Source: Lysinibacillus composti (lineage in GTDB: Bacteria > Bacillota > Bacilli > Bacillales_A > Planococcaceae). From it: DNA of 64,000 nucleotides. Made by a program: the position numbers and the translations under genes. Positions within the stretch are counted from its first letter, which is position 1, and each line of letters begins with the position of its first letter. The notes under the pieces are model-generated. The model worked only from the letters and a program-made list of their open reading frames with translations, was not told the DNA's origin and did not search any database. Positions 39,851-48,854 of this stretch are shown here, in pieces. The DNA lies in NCBI RefSeq assembly GCF_016908465.1, contig NZ_JAFBDY010000002.1, positions 124,001 to 188,000 of the forward strand, written 5' to 3'.

Positions 39851-40026
39851 AGTGTCTAGTTCCGCGGGCTAGCTGCTCGAGACAGTTCGCCTCCTCCTAC
39901 GAAGGCAAAAAGCGACTTCTTCTCGGAGTCTCCAGTGCCTGGGGCTCACACGAAGTGAGTCATGGCTGCAATGCGACAGGACGTCGCGTTTTTGAAGTCG
40001 CGCAGCTTGGCGAGCCCGTTCCGCTT
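39851..40026. repeat. GC-rich interspersed intergenic repeat
   Basis: About 175 bp with much higher G+C than its surroundings: GTGTCTAGTTCCGCGGGCTAG at its left side, CTACGAAGGCAAAAAGCGAC in the middle, GCGAGCCCGTTCCGCTTTTC at its right. I recognise this type from many Bacillaceae genomes, where near-identical copies occur between genes, often beginning TGTCTAGCTCC and containing GGCAAAAAGCGAC. No second copy is in the window. Its function is unknown. Confidence 0.6.
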
Positions 40027-40028
40027 TT

Positions 40029-41192
40029 CTAAATAGATAATGTTTTTAAACGTTCCACTGCTTCTTTCAATAATTCAACGTCTTGTACTAAGGCTAATCG
40101 CATAAAACCTTCACCTTGAGAACCGAATGTTGTCCCTGGCACCATTACAACACCAGTTTGCTCAATTGCTTTAAAGGCAAATGAGACACTGTTGATATCA
40201 TATGGATATTTTGCCCAGACAAACATACCACCATTTGAAGGTGCTACAGTCCATCCAAGGTCTTTTAATCCGTTCATTAACACGTGATGTCTTTCAGCGA
40301 ATGTAGATCGTAAATTTGCCGTAATCTCTTCTGCATGGTCTAAAGCAAGAGCGGCAGTCGATTGAATTGGATCAAAAATTCCGAAGTCTAAGTTAGACTT
40401 TAGTCGACTCATGATTTTAATTGCTTCGGCATTCCCTATTATATACGCAACTCGAGCCCCTGCTAAGCTAAAGCTTTTTGAAAGGGAATTGATTTCGATT
40501 CCAACTTCCATTGCACCTGGGGTAGCTAAGAAGCTAATAGGACGATCCCCCGTAAAATAAAATTCCGAATATGCTGCATCATGTAAAACGAGAACGTTAT
40601 ATTTTTTAGCAAACTCCACAACTTCTTTAAAATATTCGATTGAAGGAGACATAGGTACTGGATTCCCTGGCATATTTAAAATGAGTAGTTTTGCTTTTTG
40701 TGCAATGTCTTCAGGAATGGCTTGTAAGTTTGGTACGAAGCCTCTGTTTTCATCAAGAGGTATGTAATAAGGTTTTGCACCAGCTAAACTTATTCCTGCT
40801 GCATAGGCAACATATCCTGGGTTTGTTGTTAACACGTAATCGTCAGGATCACAGAAAGCGATAGGTAAGTGAACTAGTCCTTCTTGTGAGCCAATTGTTT
40901 GGATTACTTGTGTAGAAGGGTCTACTTCAACTTGGTTTACCCGCTTGTAGTATCTAGCGACCGCTGATTTAAATTCATTAGAGGCTGCAAGTGTGTAACC
41001 ATATGATGAGGGTTTTTTACTTAACTCGGAAAGATGATTGCGTAACATTTCGTGTGGTGCAATATCTGGACTTCCAAGGCTTAGGTCGATTAACTTCATG
41101 CCTTTTGCTTGCTGTTCTTTTGCAAAGACCTTTAAGTCTCCAAATATGGAAGGTTCAAATAATGACATTTTCTCAGAAGGTACTATTTTCAA
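40029..41192 (-). CDS. PLP-dependent class I/II aminotransferase (LL-DAP aminotransferase-like)
   Basis: The 387-aa fold-type I aminotransferase has LIDLSLGSPDIAPHE, the aromatic stack region GYVAYAAG, NMPGNPVPMSP, HDAAYSEFYF and the PLP Lys in EINSLSKSFSLAGAR. RLALV near the C-terminus includes the carboxylate-binding Arg. The layout resembles LL-diaminopimelate aminotransferase and related B. subtilis PatA-like enzymes; substrate is uncertain. The TTG at 41192 is used because TAGGAG lies eight bases upstream; the frame opens slightly earlier. It could feed the lysine/DAP pathway with dapF. Confidence 0.85.
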   Translation of the reverse strand: MKIVPSEKMSLFEPSIFGDLKVFAKEQQAKGMKLIDLSLGSPDIAPHEMLRNHLSELSKKPSSYGYTLAASNEFKSAVARYYKRVNQVEVDPSTQVIQTIGSQEGLVHLPIAFCDPDDYVLTTNPGYVAYAAGISLAGAKPYYIPLDENRGFVPNLQAIPEDIAQKAKLLILNMPGNPVPMSPSIEYFKEVVEFAKKYNVLVLHDAAYSEFYFTGDRPISFLATPGAMEVGIEINSLSKSFSLAGARVAYIIGNAEAIKIMSRLKSNLDFGIFDPIQSTAALALDHAEEITANLRSTFAERHHVLMNGLKDLGWTVAPSNGGMFVWAKYPYDINSVSFAFKAIEQTGVVMVPGTTFGSQGEGFMRLALVQDVELLKEAVERLKTLSI

Positions 41193-41398
41193 CGGGAACA
41201 CTCCTATCAACTGTTCATGTTTTATACTGAATTAAATATAAGACACATTTTATCATAGTTAAATGCAAGTAGGAGAAAAAAGAGAAAAAAGGGGATATAC
41301 AAATACTAAAACATAATAAATGAGCATTTTGATAGATAGTAGAGTCAAAGATAGATTTCGATTAAAATAGACTTAAAGATAAATTAGGGGTTGAGGCA

Positions 41399-42202
41399 AT
41401 GATTGTACATTCTTTAAGTGGTCCAAGTGGAACGGGCAAAAGTACGAGTGCTTTACAATTCGCATTTGAACACCAAATAGAGGCCATCATTGATGATGGA
41501 CTGTTAATTATTGGTGGGGAAAAGAAAGCAGGAGTTTCTGCAAAGTTTGAGAAAAATACGATAACGGCAGTTCGTCGAGCCATTTTTCAAGATGATCTTC
41601 ATAAAGAGGAAGTCAGAAAAGCTCTTAATAATTTTAATGTAGCTTCTATCTTAATTATTGGAACGTCTGATAAAATGACAAAAAAAATTGCAGATCGACT
41701 CGAAATCGGTCCTATTACACATTTCCATTATGTAGAGGATATTCGGTCTAGAAAGGAAATATTAATCGCTCAATTTGTGCGCGGAACACAAGGTAAACAT
41801 GTTATGCCTATTCCGTATAAGCAAGTTGAACAAAATTTCTTTAAAAGATTTATTCAAAGAGGATTTGTAATCTTTTCTAAAAATAGAGTGAAACTAGGGG
41901 AGACGACACTTGTACGTCCCGACTTCCATCATCAAACCTTTACGATTTCAAAAAGAGTTTATTCGGATCTAATTAAGCATGTTGTGGAGACGAACCAACG
42001 TGTGGGGAAGGTAGATAGCATTCATTATGGGATGGAGAATAATTTTCCAATTGTCCAAATAGGCATCTATTTAAAACTGCCTGTCACTTATGTAGTTGTA
42101 GAAGAATTGCGCGAGATGCAACAACAAATAACAAATGAGTTTTTAACGCATTTCGGATTCGAACCTGGTGAAGTGAAGATTGAGGTTAAAGGCATTATTT
42201 GA
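41399..42202 (+). CDS. P-loop protein with Asp23-like C-terminal domain
   Basis: The 267-aa protein has Walker A GPSGTGKST at 8-16, a possible Walker B-like hydrophobic strand ending ASILIIGTSDKM (about 81-92), a KxRKE region near 120, then a C-terminal part (about 180-267) with TISKRVYSDLIKHVVET, PIVQIGIYLKLPV and FGFEPGEVKIEVKGI. That end resembles the Asp23/Gls24 alkaline-shock domain: a helix after an IS start, alternating strands, and a final VxVxGI. Both assignments are by pattern. Function unknown; GGTTGAGG precedes the ATG. Confidence 0.7.
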   Translation: MIVHSLSGPSGTGKSTSALQFAFEHQIEAIIDDGLLIIGGEKKAGVSAKFEKNTITAVRRAIFQDDLHKEEVRKALNNFNVASILIIGTSDKMTKKIADRLEIGPITHFHYVEDIRSRKEILIAQFVRGTQGKHVMPIPYKQVEQNFFKRFIQRGFVIFSKNRVKLGETTLVRPDFHHQTFTISKRVYSDLIKHVVETNQRVGKVDSIHYGMENNFPIVQIGIYLKLPVTYVVVEELREMQQQITNEFLTHFGFEPGEVKIEVKGII

Positions 42203-42277
42203 ATCGAAAAATTGATAAAAACACATTACGAGTTTAAGTGTAGTATAGAGGTTTTTTAATAAAAAAACATTTATTAG

Positions 42278-42318
42278 ACAAGCAGATTATTAAATGAATT
42301 TGCTTGTTATTTTTTTAA
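42278..42318 (+). terminator. intrinsic terminator after the P-loop gene
   Basis: ACAAGCAGATT and AATTTGCTTGT form a stem with one internal mismatch, followed by a run of T. Confidence 0.72.
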
Positions 42319-42444
42319 TAAGACTATAGCTATTGGACGTATGAGGTAACAAAGATCTAAATACTTTTCTATGTTATATAAAACAAATTTGATTTGTACA
42401 TTAGAGAAGAGGAATTTGTAAATGAAAGTAGGTAGAATTAAATT

Positions 42445-42999
42445 ATTGAAATAAACGAGACAAGAAAAGAACTTTCAAAAAGAGGGAAGAACGGAATAGG
42501 CTTTTTATTATCAGCCTTCGTCATTTGGTCAATCATTACGATTATCTTTTTACAAAGAATCGAAATATCTCATAAAAACATTTATATGCTATATGTAACA
42601 GGCTTGATGTTTCCGTTGTCTGTTGGAATTTCAAATTTAGTTAAGGCAGATTGGAAGTTGAAAAATAACCCTTTAGGTAATCTTGGTTTATTTTTAAATC
42701 TTGCTCAGATTATCTATTTTCCTATACTTTTTTGGGGAATGATTAATCATCCTAACGATGCCATCGTGTTTTTTTCCATTATAACAGGAGCTCATTTTTT
42801 TCCTTATGGATGGTTTTATAATGTTAAAGCGTATTATGTAATGGCACCAATGATCTCTGTTGTAATCATGTTTTTGGCACTATTTCTAAATGGAAATTAC
42901 TTATGGGTCATACCATTAACGATGGCATTGTTTTTAATTATATTAATTGTATGGATCCATTTAGATTATAAAAACAAATTTTCAAATAATAAAATTTAA
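42445..42999 (+). CDS. DUF7010-like membrane protein with a non-standard start
   Basis: The frame is open from a TAA at 42439 to 42999 and reads (I)IEINETRKELSKRGKNGIGF, then four to five hydrophobic segments. This N-terminus looks like that of the DUF7010 family as I recall it. No ATG, GTG or TTG occurs in frame before the internal ATG at 42586, which would delete the first helix. The only candidates are ATT codons at 42442 and 42445, nine bases after AGGTAG. A 10-codon ORF (ATG at 42422) ends across this point, so either ATT initiation or a frameshifted start is possible. Function unknown. Confidence 0.65.
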   Translation: MEINETRKELSKRGKNGIGFLLSAFVIWSIITIIFLQRIEISHKNIYMLYVTGLMFPLSVGISNLVKADWKLKNNPLGNLGLFLNLAQIIYFPILFWGMINHPNDAIVFFSIITGAHFFPYGWFYNVKAYYVMAPMISVVIMFLALFLNGNYLWVIPLTMALFLIILIVWIHLDYKNKFSNNKI

Positions 43000-43026
43000 G
43001 AGTTCGTTGATGAATCAATCAAATAA

Positions 43027-43063
43027 TAAAAACACAGAGGAAGTTAGAACCTCTGTGTTTTTT
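43027..43063. terminator. bidirectional terminator
   Basis: AACACAGAGG pairs with CCTCTGTGTT with an A run before and T run after; it serves the DUF7010-like gene and the convergent hydratase gene. Confidence 0.83.
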
Positions 43064-43123
43064 AAGGATGGCAATACAATATAAAGGCACAAACAAGTAA
43101 TCGAACTCCATAAAATCATAAGC

Positions 43124-43918
43124 TTATTTTTGACGATTAAATTGTGGAGGTCTTTTTTCAACAAATGCTCGAACACCTTCTGGAAAGTCTTGTGGATCTA
43201 CAAATGGAGTGGAACCTTGCCAAAGTGAAGGAGTTGAGTCCACACATTCTTTTACTGAACGCTTTACAGCTAAAAGTGAAGCAGGTGACATCCCTGCAAC
43301 TAATTTCCCCATGCGTATTGAGAATCGAGTTAAATCTTTCTCTGCAACCAGATAGTTCAACATGCCAGCTTTAAATGCTTCTTCAGCTTTATACATGCGA
43401 CCGGTAAACACAAAGTCTTTTGTAGCTGAAGGACCTACTAAATCAACTAGTCTTTTTGCGAACTTATTATTAATAGTAATTCCTAACTTACCAACAGGAA
43501 TGCCCATTTTAGCTTTATCAGAACCGATTCGAATATCACATGCCATCGCTAGTTCAAGACCTGCTCCCATTGCTGGCCCATTAATAATGCCAATGACTGG
43601 GAGAGGTAAATTCTCAATAGTAGAAATGGTTCTTTCCATATGTACAAAAGCCTCTTCAGCTTTTTCTAAAGAAATAGAATTAAACTCCTTAATGTCTGAA
43701 CCTGCCGTGAAATTTTCTCCTGATCCACGAAGTAGAAGTACTTTATTTTTTGGATTATCTAATGTTTTTAATGCGATTTTTGCAAGTTGATCCCACATGT
43801 TTGCTGTTAAAGCATTTTTAGCTTGAGGTCGATCAATCGTAATAATCGCTAAGCCAGCCGTTTCTTGATAAATAATCTTTGCCTCTTCTTCATCCAATCT
43901 CATCGTACGAACTTGCAT
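43124..43918 (-). CDS. enoyl-CoA hydratase/isomerase family protein
   Basis: The 264-aa crotonase-fold protein has IDRPQAKNALTANMW, the oxyanion-hole loop NFTAGSDIKEF, GPAMGAGLELAMACDIRIGS with a catalytic-type Glu and a C-terminal helix with ASLLAVKRSV. It would act on acyl-CoA thioesters in fatty-acid or related degradation; the exact substrate cannot be inferred. It has no fatty-acid degradation neighbours. The ATG follows AAGGGG. Confidence 0.85.
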   Translation of the reverse strand: MQVRTMRLDEEEAKIIYQETAGLAIITIDRPQAKNALTANMWDQLAKIALKTLDNPKNKVLLLRGSGENFTAGSDIKEFNSISLEKAEEAFVHMERTISTIENLPLPVIGIINGPAMGAGLELAMACDIRIGSDKAKMGIPVGKLGITINNKFAKRLVDLVGPSATKDFVFTGRMYKAEEAFKAGMLNYLVAEKDLTRFSIRMGKLVAGMSPASLLAVKRSVKECVDSTPSLWQGSTPFVDPQDFPEGVRAFVEKRPPQFNRQK

Positions 43919-44231
43919 GCATACAACCCCTTTAGGACTATTTAGTACAGTACATTATAGTATATGGATGTAACAGCTGAAACTATTTTTAGAATATTCA
44001 AGGAAAACTGAATATAAATGGAGAACTTTCGGTTTTAAATTATGATTTGTTCATTTACAAAAGAGTCGAGGAATGGAAAATGCGTATGCTTATCGGGAAA
44101 TTGGACGCAAAAGAAGTAGAAAATCGTTAATACTATCTTAAGGGATTATAAATGTAATGCGCGGTTAGAAGTAAGATGTCCCCAGCTTTATACTGGGGAA
44201 ATGATCTAATTGGTTTGTTATATGGGGAAAA
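43919..44231. other. intergenic region with a short hairpin
   Basis: No convincing gene. A CCCCAG/CTGGGG hairpin lies at about 44181-44200 near the end of the DUF3231 gene. A 22-codon plus-strand frame starting MENAYAYREIGRKR at about 44075 is too weak to call. Confidence 0.35.
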
Positions 44232-44744
44232 TTAATCTTTTTCCGGATAGTCAACATGTAATGGTGGTGGCACAAGCCATCCTTTAGCCTTATTTAAACG
44301 TAAAAGTTTTGCACCAAGTTGAGCTTTCGCAATGTGGAATTGACCATACATTGCTGCGATATCTTCTCGAGTTGAAGAGCCCATTGCTGTACTACATGCA
44401 ACTAATCCAGCAGCAGTATCTCCTGTAAGCATAGCACTAATTTCATTGTCATTAAACTTTGCACCTGGAGGGATATCTTCAAGTCTAGCTACAGGTCTTT
44501 CTGGAGGTGCTGGTGGTAAACCAACGCCATTAGTTTTTAGTATTTTCTCGAATTGTTTTACCTCTTCACGACAAAGATCGATAGCTTCTTCAAGAAGTTT
44601 TTTTAGATCTTCATCTCCAGTGTGATTATAAAGAGTTTGATACCCTGCAATCATACCGTAGTCCACAAGTAAACTTGACCAAATACCAAATACTTCACCG
44701 TAATGTAAAGGTTCATCTTTTGGATTTCCACCTAAAATTCCCAT
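44232..44744 (-). CDS. DUF3231 family ferritin-like protein
   Basis: The 170-aa protein begins MGILGGNPKDEPLHYGEVFGIWSS after AAGGAAG and contains ALCREEVKQFEKIL-like helices, GLPPAPPERP and FNDNEISAMLTGD. These are typical of DUF3231, a helical family in spore-forming Bacillales with one or two such units; this is the one-unit form. Function is unknown. A six-residue longer frame exists but places the ribosome binding site inside the gene. Confidence 0.85.
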   Translation of the reverse strand: MGILGGNPKDEPLHYGEVFGIWSSLLVDYGMIAGYQTLYNHTGDEDLKKLLEEAIDLCREEVKQFEKILKTNGVGLPPAPPERPVARLEDIPPGAKFNDNEISAMLTGDTAAGLVACSTAMGSSTREDIAAMYGQFHIAKAQLGAKLLRLNKAKGWLVPPPLHVDYPEKD

Positions 44745-45227
44745 ACTACACTTCCTTTTCAAGTTAATCGCATTTTTCTTGCAAGGATAGTATGGATGAA
44801 AAAAGCAAATAAATTCATTTTAAACTGTCCATTTTTAACTTAACGAAAATGGATTTTAATTATCAAATTTTAGCTGTGTGTAACCCGTTCAACTCTCCGA
44901 AACATATTTACTTCTTTAAGTACTTCTTTTTCAACACTGCTTCCTTTTCAATAATCAAGAATAATTTCCTGAATTTTTTTAACAGTAGCGCGGCTAAAAA
45001 AGTCGTAAGATCCTCATTTACTCATTCTTTCTACTAATTCTACAGAATCCACCATTTACTATTGTTAATTTACCGAAAGTAGGAGTTTCCAATATCCTTT
45101 ATTTGATAAGTTAGAATATTGCATATTATCCGACTCTTATATATAATGGAAAATAAGGGTTCCCGCCCCAAAAAAATACAATATCAAAATTCCATGACGC
45201 CATTATCTAATAAGGAAGTGGACAAAT
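44745..45227. other. intergenic region, possible decayed coding sequence
   Basis: A plus-strand frame at 44849-45037 has no ribosome binding site and poor composition. The minus strand reads RATVKKIQEIILDY, stop, KGSSVEKEVLKEVNMF at about 44880-45000, which looks more protein-like but is interrupted; it may be a small gene remnant. Confidence 0.3.
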
Positions 45228-46103
45228 ATGCTGAAATATTTAGATTACTACCGTGCTCATCTTGAATCTTTGAAGAAATCGCCACATACGATTAAACAAT
45301 ATTGCATAGATACTGAACAATTTCTGAACTATATTCAGAAAAATAATTTAAAGCTAAAAGAAGAATTAGACAGTGTATTAATTGGATACAAACAGTTTTT
45401 AGAAACCGAATATACACAAATATCTAGTTTTAATCGTAAAGTATCTTCGTTGAAAAATTTTTTATCCTTTTTACAAGACCGAAGTATTATTAATACAGTG
45501 CCGGATGATGCTTTAAAGCAAAATAAATTAGAGAAAAGGAATATTCACCCATTGAGTCAAACCCGGTTAGATCAGGTTTTATCAGTTTATTTAAATAAAT
45601 ATAGAAGAATCAGTGATCGGGAATTTGGATGGATTGCATTACGAAATTTTTGTGTTACTCGTGTAATAGCAGAATTGGGTTTAAAACCGATAGAAGTGGT
45701 TGAAATGAAGTGGACTCACATCCATAATAATGAAATAAAAGTTATTCGCACGAAATCAGTACGTACGTTATCTTTATCTAAAAGCCTTATAGATTGGCTA
45801 GAGTTATATAAAAATGAAACAAAAATGATTTTTCCATTATGTGACCAAGTGGATTATATGTGGTTAGGGATCGGTAATAAAAAATATCAACCAATTACTG
45901 AAAAAACGATTGAACGAATATTTCAGACAATTTCAAAAGAGGTTGGATTTAAAGTGACAGCAACAGCTCTTAGATATTCGAAGATCCAAAATGAACTTGA
46001 TGAAAAAGTTGATGAACAACTAAATCTATTATACATCCAGCTTGGTTATGCCAGGAAAGGTGTCCTTGTAGAGCGTGTCGATCGTTTTACACATGAATCC
46101 TAA
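45228..46103 (+). CDS. tyrosine recombinase-like protein lacking catalytic residues
   Basis: The 291-aa protein has an N-terminal SAM-like DNA-binding domain of phage integrase/XerCD type (about 1-95) and a recombinase core. The core landmarks are altered: the first catalytic Arg region reads ELGLKPIEV (Lys153 for Arg); the HxxRH motif reads T-A-L-R-Y (246-250); LGH reads LGY (272-274); and the nucleophile motif YTH reads FTH (Phe287). It is probably not a recombinase any more and may bind DNA only. AAGGAAG precedes the ATG. No att sites were recognised. Confidence 0.75.
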   Translation: MLKYLDYYRAHLESLKKSPHTIKQYCIDTEQFLNYIQKNNLKLKEELDSVLIGYKQFLETEYTQISSFNRKVSSLKNFLSFLQDRSIINTVPDDALKQNKLEKRNIHPLSQTRLDQVLSVYLNKYRRISDREFGWIALRNFCVTRVIAELGLKPIEVVEMKWTHIHNNEIKVIRTKSVRTLSLSKSLIDWLELYKNETKMIFPLCDQVDYMWLGIGNKKYQPITEKTIERIFQTISKEVGFKVTATALRYSKIQNELDEKVDEQLNLLYIQLGYARKGVLVERVDRFTHES

Positions 46104-46170
46104 TATCCTAATGGAAATTTAGTATTTTATTGATTTTGTATGGAAAAAATTGGGGAAAAAGAGGAATATA

Positions 46171-47028
46171 ATGAGTAAAAACATCATTGAGAGTAGCTTA
46201 ATATTAGAAGGTGGCACCTTTCGTACCGTATTTACGGCAGGGGTATTAGATGCATTTTTGGATCATGATTTGATAATGCCATACATCCTAGGTATTTCAG
46301 CTGGAGCTATAAATGCCTGTTCGTATGTCTCTAAACAAAAGGAAAGAACTTATCGAGTATACGCAGATTACAGAAATGACAAACGCTATATGGGCTTCCG
46401 AAATTTTTTAAAAGAGAGAAGTTTGTTTGGATTAGAGTTCGCATATGATGTTATTCCTAACCAGTTAGATAAATTTGATTGGGATACATATCAACAATAT
46501 AATGGTACTTTGTTATTTGGTGTTACCAATGCATTAACTGGTGAAGTGGAATATAAGAATGCATTAGATATGGACCGTCGTTGTTCACTGCTACGCGCAA
46601 CATGTGCAATTCCTGTGTTGTTTCCGGAAATTAAACTAAATGATACCCCATACTATGATGGAGGATTAGCCGACCCCATTCCAATTCAGAAGGCAATCGA
46701 GGATGGGTATAATAAGCATGTAATCATATTGACAAGACCAAAAGGCTATCGGAAAGTGATGGATCGACAAAGTAAATGGGCGATGAAACTATTAAAAAAA
46801 CGCTATCCGCAAATCGCCGAACGTTTACAGGTACGAGTCGATCAATATAATCACACAATTGATTTTTGTGAAAAGTTAGAATCAGAGGGGAAGGCTGTTA
46901 TTTTCCGACCTGAAAGCCCATTAAATAGTATGGAAAAGGATGTAACCCTCATGCGCAAAGGATATGAAATGGGGTTTAAACAGGGAACTGAAAGAATGGT
47001 CAATATGAAAGAATTCCTTCAAATATAA
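46171..47028 (+). CDS. patatin-like phospholipase family protein
   Basis: The 285-aa protein has the patatin Ser-Asp dyad: Ser43 in GISAGAIN and Asp163 in YYDGGLADP, plus the N-terminal oxyanion-hole loop LILEGGTFRTVFTAGVLDAFL. It should hydrolyse acyl esters of lipids inside the cell; no signal peptide is seen. The ATG at 46171 follows AAGAGGAA; an upstream in-frame ATG at 46150 lacks a ribosome binding site. It may be cotranscribed with the recombinase-like gene 67 bases upstream. Confidence 0.88.
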   Translation: MSKNIIESSLILEGGTFRTVFTAGVLDAFLDHDLIMPYILGISAGAINACSYVSKQKERTYRVYADYRNDKRYMGFRNFLKERSLFGLEFAYDVIPNQLDKFDWDTYQQYNGTLLFGVTNALTGEVEYKNALDMDRRCSLLRATCAIPVLFPEIKLNDTPYYDGGLADPIPIQKAIEDGYNKHVIILTRPKGYRKVMDRQSKWAMKLLKKRYPQIAERLQVRVDQYNHTIDFCEKLESEGKAVIFRPESPLNSMEKDVTLMRKGYEMGFKQGTERMVNMKEFLQI

Positions 47029-47029
47029 G

Positions 47030-47065
47030 TAAAAGGGCCGTCTATTTAGACGACCCTCATTTTTA
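47030..47065. terminator. bidirectional terminator
   Basis: AGGGCCGTCTA and TAGACGACCCT form a near-perfect stem with a two-base loop, flanked by AAAA and TTTTT. Confidence 0.8.
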
Positions 47066-48091
47066 TTCGTAATTAACTTTATAATCTTCGTGACTAAACC
47101 AACGTAATTTAGTTTCAAATAGTTTTAATAAAACAACGTTTAAGATAATAGGAAGGGCGATAAATAGAGATACAGAAATGATCAAGCTTTCTGTGCTCCA
47201 ACCTGTAATATCTAAATATTTTAATGGTCCAACGAATCCTGCTAGTCCAAAACCTGCACTATAAGGTGTTCCTTCAATTTGGAATAGACCACCTAATGCT
47301 CCTAAAATACCAGCAGTAATAATCATAGGTAATGCAATTTTAGGCTTCATAAAGAAGTTACGCATTTGAATTTTCGCAGATGCAACGTGGGCAATAGCTG
47401 TCCCAAAATTATTTGCACGATAACTTGCGATACACATACCGACACCAGAAGCACAAACCCCAAGATTTGCAGCCCCAGCACCAATACCAGAAAGCATAAT
47501 TACTGTTGCCACACCGATTGTTGAAATAGGAGAGATAATTAAAACTGAAAAGACCATTGCAATTAACGCACCCATGATGATAGGTTGTAAACTTGTCAAG
47601 TACATGATTCCGTCACCAATTAATAATGAACCATCTTTAATATATGGTAATACTGATAATCCGATTAAACCAGGAATAAAAATTGTTAATGCTGGCATTG
47701 CTAGTAATGTCCAGTCTTTTAATTTAGAACCTAAAAATTGAACGAATAATACAGCCAGTGCTGACGTAAGACCGATATTTATGACAGTTCCGATTCCTGC
47801 GATAGTCATTGTGCCATCTTCCATGACTGTTGTGACACCACTACCAATAAATGCAGCCAAACCAATCGAAGACATTTGGATAGGTGATAATTTAAATTGA
47901 ACTCCAATTAAAACCCCCATAATAACGGGTAATAAACTCATTACAATAATTGAAGCAGTTAAAACCGGCTGTAGCCATGGAGCATAAGGAATAATTAATT
48001 TTAATATTTCACCAACTAGAGCATTGGGTATTAAACATACAACGATTCCTAAACTCATTCCGGTTAATAATTTACTAAAAAAGTCTTTCAT
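47063..48091 (-). CDS. PTS EIIC-like membrane protein (PfoR/PTS_EIIC_2 type)
   Basis: The 342-aa protein has about nine to ten hydrophobic segments, with LPVIMGVLIGVQFKLSPIQ, SIGLAAFIGSG and GAGAANLGVCASGVGMCIAS. This is the pattern of the PTS EIIC type 2 family that includes the clostridial PfoR regulator-like proteins. Such proteins usually lack EIIA/EIIB partners, as here, and their substrate is unknown. AGAGGATA precedes the ATG. Confidence 0.8.
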   Translation of the reverse strand: MKDFFSKLLTGMSLGIVVCLIPNALVGEILKLIIPYAPWLQPVLTASIIVMSLLPVIMGVLIGVQFKLSPIQMSSIGLAAFIGSGVTTVMEDGTMTIAGIGTVINIGLTSALAVLFVQFLGSKLKDWTLLAMPALTIFIPGLIGLSVLPYIKDGSLLIGDGIMYLTSLQPIIMGALIAMVFSVLIISPISTIGVATVIMLSGIGAGAANLGVCASGVGMCIASYRANNFGTAIAHVASAKIQMRNFFMKPKIALPMIITAGILGALGGLFQIEGTPYSAGFGLAGFVGPLKYLDITGWSTESLIISVSLFIALPIILNVVLLKLFETKLRWFSHEDYKVNYE

Positions 48092-48413
48092 ATTTTCATA
48101 TCCTCTCTAAGATGTTGTTTATTGTTATGTGAGTATTATCATTATATAAGTTTTGAAGATTTATTCAACTGAAAAAATTCTGATAATTTAATATAGTTTT
48201 ATAATTTATGACTAAGAGAGAAAAAATTATACTGAAAACGCTTTTTTATTTAATAAAAGATAATGTAGAGAGTCTTTTATTTGCTATAAGTAATTCTGGA
48301 ATAGTGAATTTTTGCCAATCTGAATAGCCAATTGTTTACTTTATGCCATAACGGTAATAAAATTAACTTGGATTTACTTCTAAATCTTTCAGTAATTTAA
48401 AGGAGATTATTAT
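48092..48413. other. divergent intergenic region before yqeY
   Basis: AT-rich region expected to contain promoters for the EIIC-like gene and yqeY; no gene, repeat or clear box pair was identified. Confidence 0.4.
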
Positions 48414-48839
48414 ATGTTAAAAACAAAAGTGTTCGATGAATTAAAAATAGCGATGAAAGAAAAAGACGTAGTAGCTAAAGGTGTTTTAACACTTTTAAAA
48501 TCTGCTCTTGATCAATCTGAAAAAGAAAAAGGGTCAGAGCTAACTCAAGAAGAAGAAATTGCTATTGTCAATCGTGAAATTAAACAAACAAACCAAGCGT
48601 TAGAAGGTGCGCAACAAGCAAATAGAGATGATTTAATAGAAAAAGAAGAAGCAAAACTTCTATTATTAAAGAAATTCTTGCCGAAGCAACTATCGGAAGA
48701 AGAAATCATTCCAATCTTGACTGAAGCAGGTATCGTTAAAGGCATGAATATGGGCGAGGCAATGAAAATCGCTAAACCATTACTTACAGGTAAAGCAGAT
48801 GGCGCAACTATTTCGAAAATAGTTAAAAGCTTAATTTAG
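48414..48839 (+). CDS. GatB/YqeY domain protein
   Basis: The 141-aa protein consists of a full YqeY domain: RTLLKSAL-like VLTLLKSALDQSEKEKG, EEEIAIVNREIKQTNQALE, LLKKFLPKQLSEEEI and MGEAMKIAKPLLTGKADGATI. The domain resembles the tRNA-binding tail of GatB, but the role of the free-standing protein is not known. AAAGGAG precedes the ATG. A terminator follows. Confidence 0.92.
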   Translation: MLKTKVFDELKIAMKEKDVVAKGVLTLLKSALDQSEKEKGSELTQEEEIAIVNREIKQTNQALEGAQQANRDDLIEKEEAKLLLLKKFLPKQLSEEEIIPILTEAGIVKGMNMGEAMKIAKPLLTGKADGATISKIVKSLI

Positions 48840-48854
48840 CTGACTACACTTATT

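Noticed and set aside
43362-43790. 142-codon plus-strand ORF over the enoyl-CoA hydratase gene
   Set aside because: Antisense shadow; the minus-strand gene has complete family motifs.
44849-45037. 62-codon plus-strand ORF
   Set aside because: No ribosome binding site, Phe/Asn/Ser-rich composition expected from AT-rich DNA.
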